A stretch of 42,529 nucleotides of DNA from Thermoleophilia bacterium. Its GTDB lineage: Bacteria; Actinomycetota; Thermoleophilia; BMS3ABIN01. The notes under the pieces were generated by a model. It was given only the letters and a program-made list of their open reading frames with translations, was not told where the DNA came from and did not search any database. Shown here piece after piece: positions 24,404-36,862 of this stretch (position 1 is its first letter; every line of letters starts with the position of its first letter). The stretch lies in NCBI GenBank assembly GCA_020053595.1, contig JAGVMV010000008.1, positions 1 through 42,529 of the forward strand, written 5' to 3'. A program made the position numbers and the translations under genes.

Positions 24404-24748
24404 TCAGTCGAGGGCCCCCAACTCCTGCAACCCGAGTTCCTTGATAATCGATTCCTTTGGCAGCGCACCCACGACCTGACTGCTCACCTCGCCCTTTATA
24501 AAAAGGATGACCGTGGGGATGCTCATGATGTCGTATTTCGCCGCTGTCTCACGGTTGCGGTCAACGTTCAGCTTGGTGACCTTGATCCGCCCGGCCATTT
24601 CCCCAGCAAGCTCCTCTATGGCAGGCGAAACCATCCGGCAAGGGGCGCACCACTCGGCCCAGAAATCGACAATAACGGGGATATCTGACTGGAGCACCTC
24701 GGATCCGAAGTTCGCGTCCGTGAGTTCAATCATGTTGTTGCCCGACAT
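24404..24748 (-). CDS. trx: Thioredoxin
   Basis: A 114-residue thioredoxin. The active site is FWAEWCAPCRM (Cys34 and Cys37; Ala replaces the more common Gly), followed by KLNVDRN, the cis-Pro in MSIPTVILFIKG, and a final Gly-rich turn. It reduces disulfides in the cytoplasm. The start ATG at 24748 has AAGGAGGTG four bases upstream, a strong ribosome site. It lies downstream of eno on the same strand, with a 209-bp gap that contains small repeats and a weak hairpin. Confidence 0.94.
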   Translation of the reverse strand: MSGNNMIELTDANFGSEVLQSDIPVIVDFWAEWCAPCRMVSPAIEELAGEMAGRIKVTKLNVDRNRETAAKYDIMSIPTVILFIKGEVSSQVVGALPKESIIKELGLQELGALD

Positions 24749-24826
24749 TCAACACCTCCTTTCCCTCATATCCCGTATCCCGCGCCAAGGCACGGTCGTT
24801 GCACGGGTATCAGGGAGCAGGAGGGC

Positions 24827-24945
24827 ATACCGCCCTGCGGCCATGTACGGGTATCACAACCTCAACATCCGGCTCCCCGGAGCTCCCGGCTGGTTCGGGC
24901 AGATGTGAATACCGCCCTGCCGCAAGAAAGGCCTCAGGCCTGCCT
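24827..24945 (-). other. Spacer downstream of eno: direct repeats and weak terminator-like hairpin
   Basis: The 12-mer ATACCGCCCTGC occurs at 24827-24838 and 24909-24920. Beyond the eno stop, AGGCC-TGA-GGCCT (minus strand, 24929-24941) is followed by TTTCTT, a weak intrinsic terminator candidate. No gene is seen in this spacer. Confidence 0.35.
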
Positions 24946-24957
24946 TACCGCGCCGAG

Positions 24958-26265
<1,308 letters not shown>

Positions 26266-26285
26266 TCAGGGACGTACGTTTCCGG

Positions 26286-27116
26286 TTAGCCTTTCGCCTG
26301 CTGATAATATTCTTCCTGACGGTCCTGAGGCAACCGGCTGAAGTCCTCTCCCGCCGCAGCCGCCAGTTCCGAGGCCAGCTCCACCCGCTGCTGGAAGCGG
26401 CCACCGGCGCTTCTGAGCGCCAGCTCCGGATCCACCCGCAGCTTGCGCGCCAGGTTCACCACGGCAAACAGCATGTCGCCGACTTCGTGATACGCCTCGG
26501 TGTCGGTCCCGCGCTTTTTGCCGGTTCCCTCCGGCTGGGGCTCTTCCGCTTCCAGGGCTTCCCTGAGTTCGGCGGTCTCCTCTTCGATTTTGGCGAAAAT
26601 CGGTTCCGGGTCGTCCCAGTCGAAGCCTACGGCCGCGGCGCGCGCCTGCAGCCGCTGGGCGTAGAGCGCCGCCGGCAGCGATGAGGGCACGTCGTGGAAT
26701 ATTCCCTGGCGCCCCTCCTTGTCACGCTTGATACGCTCCCAGCGCTCCACTACCTCGCTGGCATTGGCGGCCGTCTTGTCCCCGTAGACATGGGGATGTC
26801 GGCGCACCAGCTTTTCGATGATGCCTCGGGAGATACCGGCGAGATCTCCCCAACCGTTTTCCTCGGCGAGGTGGGCCAGAAAGAATATGTGAAAAAGGAG
26901 GTCGCCCAGCTCACCGGTGACTTCGCCGCCATCCCCGGCATGGGCGGCGTCGATCAGTTCGAAGGTCTCCTCGAGCGTATGGGTGACGATGTCCTCGACG
27001 CTCTGCTCGCGGTCCCAGGGACACTCGCGCCGCAGCCGGCGCACGACCTGGTCCAGCTCGAGCAGGGTAGCCGCAAGTTCCTTGTTTCTCATTTCCTCGC
27101 TGCCCGTGGTCACCAT
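26286..27116 (-). CDS. mazG: Nucleoside triphosphate pyrophosphohydrolase MazG
   Basis: About 276 residues with two tandem MazG domains. The first carries CPWDREQS, LEETFELIDA and GELGDLLFHIFF (the E-E-x-x-E...E-x-x-D metal site). The second carries KIEEETAELREAL and HEVGDMLFAVVNLARKL. The enzyme hydrolyses NTPs to NMP and pyrophosphate and cleans aberrant nucleotides. ATG at 27116 follows GGGAGATTG; the TTG three bases earlier is also possible. The linker between domains contains a charged low-complexity stretch (EAEEPQPEGTGKKRG). Confidence 0.95.
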   Translation of the reverse strand: MVTTGSEEMRNKELAATLLELDQVVRRLRRECPWDREQSVEDIVTHTLEETFELIDAAHAGDGGEVTGELGDLLFHIFFLAHLAEENGWGDLAGISRGIIEKLVRRHPHVYGDKTAANASEVVERWERIKRDKEGRQGIFHDVPSSLPAALYAQRLQARAAAVGFDWDDPEPIFAKIEEETAELREALEAEEPQPEGTGKKRGTDTEAYHEVGDMLFAVVNLARKLRVDPELALRSAGGRFQQRVELASELAAAAGEDFSRLPQDRQEEYYQQAKG

Positions 27117-27159
27117 CAATCTCCCGCGTTCGCGTTAATCGTTCGGCCGGCAAACAAAC

Positions 27160-27186
27160 AGGGGCGCAAGCTTCGCTTGCGCCCCT
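27160..27186 (-). terminator. Hairpin between PpiC lipoprotein gene and mazG
   Basis: A perfect stem of about 11 bp (AGGGGCGCAAG / CTTGCGCCCCT) with loop CTTCG is followed leftward by TGTTTGTTTG. It is positioned to end the PpiC-type lipoprotein transcript, 25 bp after its stop. Confidence 0.7.
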
Positions 27187-27210
27187 GGGGTTAACTTCGA
27201 TAGTTATACG

Positions 27211-28224
27211 CTACGGCGCCGGCTGGGCTTGCGTCGCCGTGGTCGCCGTGGTCGCCGTGGTTGCCGTGGTCGGAGCTGGCCTGAACTCCTCGGCGTATTC
27301 GATCTTGTCCGCGTACTGCTTCTTGATCTCCTCGAACCACGCCTCGAAGGCCGTGCGCTGGTTCTCCATGGCGAGGCCCTGCTTCAGCTCTTCCTTGACC
27401 TCGTCGAAGGTCTGCACGCCCGCCGGAGTGATACTGTCGACCCGGATGATATGGAAGCCGAAGGACGACTTCACCGGTCCGGAAGTCTGCCCGGCGCCCA
27501 GCGCCTTGGCCGCGTTTTCAAACTCCGCCACCATGCCGCTGTTCTCGGTGGGCAGGTTCTCGTAGAGCCCGCCCTTGTCCTTGCTGCCGGGGTCCGTGGA
27601 AAGCTCCTTCGCCAGGGCGGTGAAGTCCTCACCGGCGTCGAGCCTGGCCTTCACCTGGAGGGCGGTCGCCTCGTCGGCGACGAGAATATGGCGCACGTTC
27701 CTGGTCTCCGGCTTCGTGAACTGGGTCGGGTTCTCGGTGTAGTACTTGAGCGCCTGCTCGTCGGTCACCGGCGCCGCGTCCTTGGTCACCTCGGGATAGA
27801 TCTTCTGGAACAGCAGACTCTTGCGCACCTGGTCTTTCAGCCGGTCGATGGTCGTGTTGTTCTCCTGGAGCTTCTGGTTGAAGCCCTCTTCGCCGCCAGA
27901 CTGCTCCTTGTACTGATCTATCTGCTGATTTATTTCCTCATCGGTGACATCCAGGTTCAGCTTCTCAGCCTCGAACCAGAGGATCTCCTCGTTGACCAGA
28001 CGCTCGGCCACCTGCTTCTGCAGTTCAGAGTACTCGGGCGTATCGCTCGCGGGCAGGCTTTCGCCGTATTGGGCCTTCAGGTCCTCGATCGCCCGGTCCA
28101 GATCCTCCCGCGTAATGACCTTGCCATCAACCTCGGCGACTGCGCTCTTGGGCAAGCCGCCGCAGCCGGCCCAGGCCAGCGCCAGCGTCAGCATGAACAT
28201 TACCAGGAGCAGTTTCTTGATCAT
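27211..28224 (-). CDS. SurA/PrsA-type peptidyl-prolyl isomerase lipoprotein
   Basis: The 337-residue precursor has a lipoprotein signal (MIKKLLLVMF, lipobox AWAGC at Cys21). A SurA-like N-terminal chaperone region (about 30-165: VAEVDGKVITREDLDRAI, ERLVNEEILWFEAEK) is followed by a parvulin/PpiC domain (about 170-265: RNVRHILVADEATA, AKELSTDPGSKDKGG, GPVKSSFGFHIIRVD). It assists folding of exported proteins outside the membrane. The tail is a Thr-Ala-Thr repeat encoded by 9-bp tandem repeats. ATG at 28224 has GGAGATATCAA upstream. It is encoded 18 bp after mfd. Confidence 0.92.
   Translation of the reverse strand: MIKKLLLVMFMLTLALAWAGCGGLPKSAVAEVDGKVITREDLDRAIEDLKAQYGESLPASDTPEYSELQKQVAERLVNEEILWFEAEKLNLDVTDEEINQQIDQYKEQSGGEEGFNQKLQENNTTIDRLKDQVRKSLLFQKIYPEVTKDAAPVTDEQALKYYTENPTQFTKPETRNVRHILVADEATALQVKARLDAGEDFTALAKELSTDPGSKDKGGLYENLPTENSGMVAEFENAAKALGAGQTSGPVKSSFGFHIIRVDSITPAGVQTFDEVKEELKQGLAMENQRTAFEAWFEEIKKQYADKIEYAEEFRPAPTTATTATTATTATQAQPAP
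27233..27268 (-). repeat. 9-bp tandem repeat encoding the Thr-Ala-Thr tail
   Basis: Four consecutive 9-bp units (plus-strand GTCGCCGTG, the fourth with one change) encode (T-A-T)n at the C-terminus of the PpiC-type lipoprotein. Such repeats can change length by slippage without breaking frame. Confidence 0.85.
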
Positions 28225-28242
28225 TTGATATCTCCAATCAAA

Positions 28243-31551
<3,309 letters not shown>

Positions 31552-31562
31552 AAGGATCTAAG

Positions 31563-32183
31563 TCACGCCTGGGTTTCATCCTCGCCGTCCAGCCGCTGGT
31601 TAAACCTGCCCATCGCCGCCTCGATCCCCTCGGCGATGATCGTTTCGACACAGGCAAGAGCGCGGTCGAGCGCGGCGTCCAGTTCTTCCCGGGAAACATC
31701 GAAGGGTGAGAGCACCCAGTCGCGACCGTCGGCTGCTGATTCGTCCGGCCGCCCGATCCCCACCCGCACCCGGCTGAAACCATCGGACCCCAGCCGCGCC
31801 GCGATGCTCTTCAGCCCTTTGTGCCCGCCATGCCCGCCACCCTGCTTGGCACGCACGACGCCGAAAGGGAAGTCCATGTCGTCATGGATGACCACGATGC
31901 GGTCGGTGGGGATGTGCTTGCGTTTCGCCGCCAGGGAGACGGCGTCGCCGGAGTTGTTCATGTAGGTCTGCGGCATCAGCACCGCGGCCTGGCGGCCGGC
32001 GATCCCGCCCTCTACCCAGCGGCCCTCGTAACGCCGCCTGGGCCGGCTCAACCCATGGGCGCGGATGAGCCTTTCCGCTACCATGAAACCGGCGTTATGC
32101 CGCGCCTGCCTGTACTCGTCGCCCGGGTTGCCGAGGCCGACGACCAGGAACTCGACGCCAGGTGACCGCCGGATCAGTGACAG
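31563..32183 (-). CDS. pth: Peptidyl-tRNA hydrolase, apparent non-canonical start
   Basis: The enzyme releases peptides from drop-off peptidyl-tRNA. All catalytic blocks are present: FLVVGLGNPGDEY, RQARHNAGFMVAERL with catalytic His, PQTYMNNSG, HDDMDFPFGVVR, GGHGGHKGLKSI and RVRVGIGRP. The first ATG in frame (32084) lies after the essential GNPG and RHN motifs, so it cannot be the real start. From there back to the upstream stop codon just before 32205 there is no ATG, GTG or TTG. CTG at 32183, with GGGAG five bases upstream, is the best candidate and gives 206 residues, near family length. A sequencing error is the alternative. It lies 60 bp after the L25 gene. Confidence 0.88.
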   Translation of the reverse strand: MSLIRRSPGVEFLVVGLGNPGDEYRQARHNAGFMVAERLIRAHGLSRPRRRYEGRWVEGGIAGRQAAVLMPQTYMNNSGDAVSLAAKRKHIPTDRIVVIHDDMDFPFGVVRAKQGGGHGGHKGLKSIAARLGSDGFSRVRVGIGRPDESAADGRDWVLSPFDVSREELDAALDRALACVETIIAEGIEAAMGRFNQRLDGEDETQA

Positions 32184-32243
32184 TTTGACTCCCGCAGTTT
32201 GGCCCTTTGCAGTTTATACCCCGGCAACATCGCCAGCCGGAGC

Positions 32244-32921
32244 CTAACCCTCGCCCTTCGCCTCGCCTCCACCTTCGGCCGGCTTCTCCTCGCCGGCAGC
32301 TGCGGCTTCGCCCTCGGCGGCAGCCTCGCCTTCCTCGACTTCCTCGACTACCTCTTCGACGACCAGCTTCGGCGCCAGGACGCTGGCGATATGAACCTCG
32401 GGATCATCAAGTATCTCGACGCCGGCAGGCGCTGTCAGCTCGCTCACCCTCATCGAGTCACCGATGTTCAACGCCGACACATCGGCCTCGAAATGGCCGG
32501 GCATGTCGGTCGGCAGGCAGCGGATATGCAGCTCGCGCAGACCATGGTCGAGGATGCCGCCCTCTTTCACGCCCTCGGCGGTGCCGGTCAGCTCCACGCG
32601 CACCGTGGAGTCGATAGCCTGGTCCATGCGGACCTCCATGAAGTCCACATGCAGCAGATGGCCGCTGATGGGGTCGTTCTGGTATTCCTTGAGAATCGCC
32701 GGATGGGCCTCTTTCTGCCCGTCGAAGGTCAACTCCAGGATGACGTTGCCACGCTCGCGGCCAAGCGCATGCTTGAGCGCCTTCGCCTCGACCGATAGCG
32801 GCTTGCCATCGCTGCCGCCCCCGTAAAGCACACCGGGGATCCAGCCTTCCTTGCGCAGGCGCCGCGATTCGGGGCTGCCGAAGCTGTCCCGCTCTTTGAC
32901 TGTCACTTCAACTTTCTTCAT
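32244..32921 (-). CDS. rplY: 50S ribosomal protein L25/Ctc, general-stress type
   Basis: The 225-residue protein has the 5S-rRNA-binding L25 domain (about 1-95: MKKVEVTVKERDSFGSPESR, RLRKEGWIPGVLYG, HLLHVDFMEV) and the Ctc-type beta domain (about 100-185). An acidic/Ala tail follows (VVEEVVEEVEEGE and Glu/Ala/Gly runs). It binds 5S rRNA in the large subunit. ATG at 32921 follows GGGAGTGAGAG. It lies between prs and pth, a widely conserved order. Confidence 0.95.
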   Translation of the reverse strand: MKKVEVTVKERDSFGSPESRRLRKEGWIPGVLYGGGSDGKPLSVEAKALKHALGRERGNVILELTFDGQKEAHPAILKEYQNDPISGHLLHVDFMEVRMDQAIDSTVRVELTGTAEGVKEGGILDHGLRELHIRCLPTDMPGHFEADVSALNIGDSMRVSELTAPAGVEILDDPEVHIASVLAPKLVVEEVVEEVEEGEAAAEGEAAAAGEEKPAEGGGEAKGEG

Positions 32922-32939
32922 CTCTCACTCCCAGACTTC

Positions 32940-33935
32940 CTAGAATAATTGGTCATTGCCTTCGAACAGTTTACTTACCGACTCGTCCCGGAAGACGCTC
33001 TGAATCGTGTCCCCCAGGGTCGAGGCTATCGACAGAACCCTTATTTTGCTGGTCTTCTTCTCCAGATTCAAGGGCAGCGTATCGGTTACTACTACTTCCT
33101 TGACCGGCGATTGTTCCAGCCGTTCGTATGCCGGACCGGAAAGGACCGGGTGCGTGGCCGCCACATATACCTCGCGGGCGCCCATGTCCATCAGTACCTC
33201 GGCGCCGGCGGTGACGGTGCCGGCGGTGTCAATAATGTCGTCGACCATGATCGCCGTCTTGCCCTTGACGTCACCGATCACTTCCATGATCTCGGCCACA
33301 TTATGCTCGGGCCGGGTCTTGTTGAGGATGGCCAGGTCCACGGCGCCGAGCTTGTCGGCGAACTTCTTCGCCCGTTTGGAACCACCCACGTCCGGCGACA
33401 CCACGACCATCTCCTCCTCGGGAACCTGCTTCAGCCGGAAGTAGCCGGCAAGGATGGACAGGGCCGTCATGTGGTCCACCGGTATGTTGAAGAAACCCTG
33501 TACCTGCCCCTGGTGCAAATCCATGGTCAGCACGCGGTCGGCGCCCGCCACCTGCAGCAGGTCCGCCACCAGCTTGGCGGTGATCGGCTCGCGGCCGGCG
33601 CTCTTCTTGTCCTGACGGCAGTAGCCCAGCCAGGGCATGACCGCCGTGATACGCCGGGCCGAGGCCAGCCGGGCCGCCTGGATCATGATCAGCAGCTCCA
33701 TCAGGTTGTCGTTCACCGGCGGGCTGGTGGACTGGATCAGGAAGAGGTCGCTGCCGCGCACGTTCTCCCGGTAGCGCATGTAAATTTCGCCGTTGCTGAA
33801 AGTCGTGGTTTCGATATCGCCCAGCATGATCTGCAGCTGGTCGGCGATCTTCTGGCCCAGATCAGGATTGCTGCGGCCGCAGAACAGCATCAGACGCTTG
33901 CTGTTCTGGGTCAGAATACTGCTTGCGATCATCAT
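32940..33935 (-). CDS. prs: Ribose-phosphate pyrophosphokinase
   Basis: The enzyme makes PRPP from ribose 5-phosphate and ATP for nucleotide, His and Trp synthesis. It has 331 residues with LMLFCGRSNPDLGQKIAD, FSNGEIYMRYRENVRGSDLF, the flexible-loop region GYCRQDKKSAGREPIT, VLTMDLHQGQVQGFF, VVSPDVGGSKRAKKFAD, and the PRPP motif IMVDDIIDTAGT. The start is one of two adjacent ATGs after GAGGAGAA. It lies between glmU and the L25 gene, the usual neighbourhood. Confidence 0.97.
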   Translation of the reverse strand: MMIASSILTQNSKRLMLFCGRSNPDLGQKIADQLQIMLGDIETTTFSNGEIYMRYRENVRGSDLFLIQSTSPPVNDNLMELLIMIQAARLASARRITAVMPWLGYCRQDKKSAGREPITAKLVADLLQVAGADRVLTMDLHQGQVQGFFNIPVDHMTALSILAGYFRLKQVPEEEMVVVSPDVGGSKRAKKFADKLGAVDLAILNKTRPEHNVAEIMEVIGDVKGKTAIMVDDIIDTAGTVTAGAEVLMDMGAREVYVAATHPVLSGPAYERLEQSPVKEVVVTDTLPLNLEKKTSKIRVLSIASTLGDTIQSVFRDESVSKLFEGNDQLF

Positions 33936-34064
33936 TTCTCCTCATGGACGCCGTGAACCAATGACATTACCAAAAAATTTCGCTGCCCGGACATCCGTGC
34001 CGAGCCATTCTTAATTCCCGCCCGAAAAACTCTCCCGTTCCTCAAGCCCGCCCCGGGAAGGTGA

Positions 34065-35483
34065 TCAATCTTCATCGCCGCCCGGGCTTTCCTGCGATTT
34101 CCTGTCGGCATAACCGTCGATGTTACGCTGGCGGGACCGGGCGATGCCCAGACTTCCCGCCGGCACGTCGCCGGTGATCACCGAGCCGGCGCCGGTCATG
34201 GCGTTGTCACCGACCTTCACCGGAGCCACAAAAACCGTGTCCGCTCCGGTGTTGACGTTACTGCCGATCACCGTCCGGTGCTTATTTTCGCCGTCGTAGT
34301 TGGCGGTGATGTTTCCGGCGGCGATATTAGTGCCGGCCCCGATCTCCGCATCACCGATATAGCTCAGGTGCGGCACCTTGGCGCCCTCACCCACCAGGCT
34401 GTTCTTGATCTCGACAAAAGTGCCGGCTTTGGCGCCTGCTTCCAGCCTGGCCCCCGGGCGCAGATAGGCGAACGGCCCCACACTGCAACCGGCGGCGATC
34501 TCGGCGCCTTCCAGGTGGGAGGAAACCACCGTCGAACCGTCGTCCACCGAACTGTCGATCATCGTCGACGACGGGCCGATTACACAATCTTCCCCGATAA
34601 CCGTATCACCCGTCAGCATCGTCATCGGCTCGATAACCGTGTCCCGGCCGATCCGGACGCCGGATTCCACATAAGTGCTTGCCGGGTCAGTGATGGCAAC
34701 CCCCGAAAGCATGTGATGCTCCAGTATGCGCTGTTGCATGATCCCGGTGACGACCGACAGGTCCAACCGGGAGTTCACGCCCAGCACCACGCTGGCATCC
34801 TCGACCGTGTGAGCCAGCACTACCTGCCCGTGGCCGGCCATGATGCCGACGACGTCGGTCAGGTAAACCTCGCCCAGCACGTTATCGCTGCCCACCTCGG
34901 CCAGCGCTTCCCAGAGTGCCGGCGCCTCAAAAACGTAGACACCTGCGTTGACCTCACAAAGCTTCTTTTGCTCCTCCGTCGCATCCCGGTGCTCGATGAT
35001 CTGGGTCACTCGCCCGTCATCGTCCCGGCAAACCCGGCCGTAATGAGACGGGTCGGCCAGCTCCACCGTCATCAGCGTGCAGGCCGGCGTGCTGGACGCA
35101 TGCATCCTGAGCAGCCCCTTGAGCGCTTCCCCGGTGACCAGGGGCGTATCGCCGCACATCACCAGAATGTCACCTTCAAAATCTTCCAGCGCCGCCTGCG
35201 CCGCCCGGACCGCGTCGCCTGTACCCAGCTGCCGTTCCTGCATGACCACCTGCGTGGACTGGGGCAGCACCTGGTGCACCGACTCGACGCCGTCACCCAG
35301 AACCACAAGCGTCCGATCCGCTTCTATGGCCTCGATCGCCTCGTTGACCCAGACGATCATCGGCTTGCCGCAGACCTCGTGCAACACTTTTGGAGTCTTT
35401 GACTTCATACGTGTGCCGAGTCCGGCCGCCAGTACTATGACGGTCAGTGATCGCCTTGATTCTTCGTCAGAGGCAGACTTCAT
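34065..35483 (-). CDS. glmU: Bifunctional UDP-GlcNAc pyrophosphorylase / glucosamine-1-P acetyltransferase
   Basis: The enzyme makes UDP-GlcNAc for the cell wall. At 472 residues, the uridyltransferase domain (1-245) starts with LTVIVLAAGLGTRMKSKTPK and contains CGDTPLV. The C-terminal left-handed beta-helix carries hexapeptide repeats and the acetyltransferase block (AYLRPGARLEAGAKAGTFVE, VPHLSYIGDAEIG, NITANYDGENKH). ATG at 35483 fits the family. The open frame continues upstream into the tRNA gene and terminator, which cannot be coding. No obvious Shine-Dalgarno precedes the ATG. Confidence 0.96.
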   Translation of the reverse strand: MKSASDEESRRSLTVIVLAAGLGTRMKSKTPKVLHEVCGKPMIVWVNEAIEAIEADRTLVVLGDGVESVHQVLPQSTQVVMQERQLGTGDAVRAAQAALEDFEGDILVMCGDTPLVTGEALKGLLRMHASSTPACTLMTVELADPSHYGRVCRDDDGRVTQIIEHRDATEEQKKLCEVNAGVYVFEAPALWEALAEVGSDNVLGEVYLTDVVGIMAGHGQVVLAHTVEDASVVLGVNSRLDLSVVTGIMQQRILEHHMLSGVAITDPASTYVESGVRIGRDTVIEPMTMLTGDTVIGEDCVIGPSSTMIDSSVDDGSTVVSSHLEGAEIAAGCSVGPFAYLRPGARLEAGAKAGTFVEIKNSLVGEGAKVPHLSYIGDAEIGAGTNIAAGNITANYDGENKHRTVIGSNVNTGADTVFVAPVKVGDNAMTGAGSVITGDVPAGSLGIARSRQRNIDGYADRKSQESPGGDED

Positions 35484-35545
35484 GGATTGGGAAATTAACC
35501 GCGCCTTTGGACTGAAAACCCTGTTTGCCCCATATGTGGGCGGAC

Positions 35546-35570
35546 AAAAAAAGGAGCGAGGCCCTCGCTC
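35546..35570 (-). terminator. Intrinsic terminator of tRNA-Gln
   Basis: Minus-strand GAGCGAG-GGC-CTCGCTC followed by C and seven T lies 16 bases after the tRNA 3' end. It separates the tRNA transcript from glmU. Confidence 0.85.
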
Positions 35571-35586
35571 TGGTAGTGCACTTCTA

Positions 35587-35661
35587 TGGCTGGGGCGGGA
35601 GGATTCGAACCTCCGGTACACGGGACCAAAGCCCGTTGCCTTACCACTTGGCTACGCCCCA
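35587..35661 (-). tRNA. tRNA-Gln (UUG anticodon), CCA encoded
   Basis: The cloverleaf reads acceptor TGGGGCG / CGCCCCA, D stem GCC / GGC, anticodon stem ACGGG / CCCGT around loop CTTTGGT (anticodon TTG), and T arm GGAGG-TTCGAAT-CCTCC. The discriminator is G and CCA is encoded. Total 75 nt. A consensus promoter and an intrinsic terminator flank it. Confidence 0.96.
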
Positions 35662-35685
35662 AGGGCAGCCAACGAAGGCGCAAAA

Positions 35686-35714
35686 AGTATAGTAGAGCAG
35701 GCAAGAAAGGTCAA
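35686..35714 (-). promoter_or_regulatory. Promoter of tRNA-Gln
   Basis: Minus-strand TTGACC (35709-35714), 17-bp spacer, TATACT (35686-35691). It ends 24 bases before the tRNA 5' end. Confidence 0.8.
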
Positions 35715-35857
35715 GAAAGGAGCCATCTGGCGCAATCGGCCGCCAAAGCCTTTCTCACTGCCGATCAGCCCCGGAAATCGTGCGGCCGACCCCCCAAGGG
35801 AGAGCCGGCCGTCTTACTCACAAGGGGAAACCCCCTTCAATGAATGCTTCGCTTCAA

Positions 35858-36163
35858 TCAGGTGCTGGGAAGAAACCCGGGCGCCGTGCGGATCTGCCTT
35901 TTGCTGAGGCCGATCCTCAGGCTTCGCCTCTCCGTGTCCAGTTCCTCGATCATTCTCACCGAAAGAACCGACTTGTGGCCGAACGGCCAGCGGCCCATAT
36001 CCACGACCAGGTAATCCGGCGTCCTCGCGTCACTCCAGTAAAGCACCTGCTCGATCTTTCCGGCGATGCCGTCCAGGGCCTCAACCGTGAAACCGCTCAG
36101 ATCAATTTCTCCCGCATCCTCCAACATTCTCAGCCACTTTGTTTCTGCCTGGCTTCCTGTCAT
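35858..36163 (-). CDS. Small PRC-barrel-like protein
   Basis: A 101-residue soluble protein. ATG at 36163 follows GGGGGCC. The order 'FTVEALDGIAGKIEQVLYW', 'TPDYLVVDMGRWPFGHKSVL' resembles the PRC-barrel fold, where a start DGxxGKI strand is followed by YLVVD and a W-F-G turn. PRC-barrel proteins include RimM and stress or photosynthetic-centre-associated proteins. The exact role is unknown. It lies downstream of the frameshifted DUF2267-like gene. The 35662-35857 gap before tRNA-Gln holds only the tRNA promoter and short GC inverted repeats. Confidence 0.65.
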   Translation of the reverse strand: MTGSQAETKWLRMLEDAGEIDLSGFTVEALDGIAGKIEQVLYWSDARTPDYLVVDMGRWPFGHKSVLSVRMIEELDTERRSLRIGLSKRQIRTAPGFLPST

Positions 36164-36197
36164 CCGGCCCCCTTGTTTAGGAATGACGATTATTGAA

Positions 36198-36402
36198 TCA
36201 AGCCGCCCAGCTGTTGCTGGCGCGGCACACACCCATTATCTCCGGAGGAAATACCTGTCCCAGCGACCTGCCTGGATCCTCCTTGAGAGACCTGGCGACA
36301 GCGCTGAACACCGAAAACGGCGTGGGCGGCGCGGTTGGCCTCGCGCTGAGAGCCATAGTGTCCGTTCTTTTTCACCAATGCCAGAAAACCCTGCTCGTTC
36401 AT
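36198..36402 (-). pseudogene. Frameshifted DUF2267-like small gene
   Basis: From ATG at 36402 (AAAGGAAACA upstream) the frame reads MNEQGFLALVKKNGHYGSQR and EANRAAHAV, the N-terminus of a DUF2267-type helical protein. After that, another frame continues convincingly: FSVFSAVARSLKEDPGRSLG, then QVFPPEIMGVCRASNSWAA, and stops at 36198. One extra T in the T4 run at GTTTTC would join them. The uncorrected frame runs on to 36190 with low-quality sequence. It is either a real inactivating indel or a homopolymer error; alternatively the indel is phase-variable. Confidence 0.6.
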
Positions 36403-36579
36403 TGTTTCCTTTCCAACATTCGCCCTATTAGGAGGTCCAAGTACACCGAATCTGAATTTCTGGATTGACCGGTGTTCCTGCTTAATCCGCTGCCGGCAAC
36501 GATGCAGGGCGGGCCATCCAGGGTGCGGTCCTGACCTCGCGATGCTCCAGTGCCGCCGGTTACGGTAAAACTGGTGCCG

Positions 36580-36640
36580 AAAAAAGCGGGCGGCGGGCAA
36601 AGCCAAACGAGTCAAGCGACTCTATCTGGCCTTGCCCGCC
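36580..36640 (-). terminator. Long-stem intrinsic terminator
   Basis: Arms at 36592-36605 and 36627-36640 pair over 14 bp and enclose a second hairpin (GAGTC-AAGC-GACTC, 36609-36622). Six T follow on the minus strand. One pair is a G-U wobble in the minus-strand RNA but A-C in the plus-strand RNA, so the minus strand is the one transcribed. The rest of the gap (36403-36579) shows no gene. Confidence 0.85.
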
Positions 36641-36785
36641 AGGGTGGGGTTACCCAACTTTGAAAACTTTGCCTGACACAGCTCCCCCCTGGGGCCGGCT
36701 ACAAACTTTACGCTCGGCTGGGAGTCCTTGCCCGACCCTTCGCCGTTTCTGACTGGACACATCCTACCTGCTTTCAAAATATATA
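36580..36785 (-). ncRNA. Unidentified structured RNA or leader, about 200 nt
   Basis: The 460-bp gap between ispE (ends 36863) and the DUF2267-like start (36402) has no coding frame but dense structure on the minus strand. A TATATA box sits at 36780-36785. Then come GGGUC/GACUC and GGG-UAA-CCC hairpins, a CCCC/GGGG pair, and two similar AAAGUU-containing segments (CGTAAAGTTTGTAGCC and TTCAAAGTTGGGTAACCCC). It ends in a strong terminator (36580-36640). It could be a riboswitch/attenuator for the downstream genes or a stand-alone RNA. I could not match it to a known class. Confidence 0.5.
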
Positions 36786-36862
36786 GAATCGGGGAAATCG
36801 CCTAAATGGCCGGATTTTTTCCCTGAGACCGTTCGTATCAAGATGACCGGAAAGATACGGCG

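Noticed and set aside
35485-35621. N-terminal extension of glmU up to 35621
   Set aside because: It would translate the tRNA-Gln gene and its terminator, and the family starts at the later ATG.
36601-36720. Cyclic-di-GMP (GEMM) riboswitch on the plus strand
   Set aside because: GGGCAAAGCC and GGGTTACCC resemble pieces of GEMM, but order and spacing do not fit, and the terminator shows that the minus strand is transcribed.
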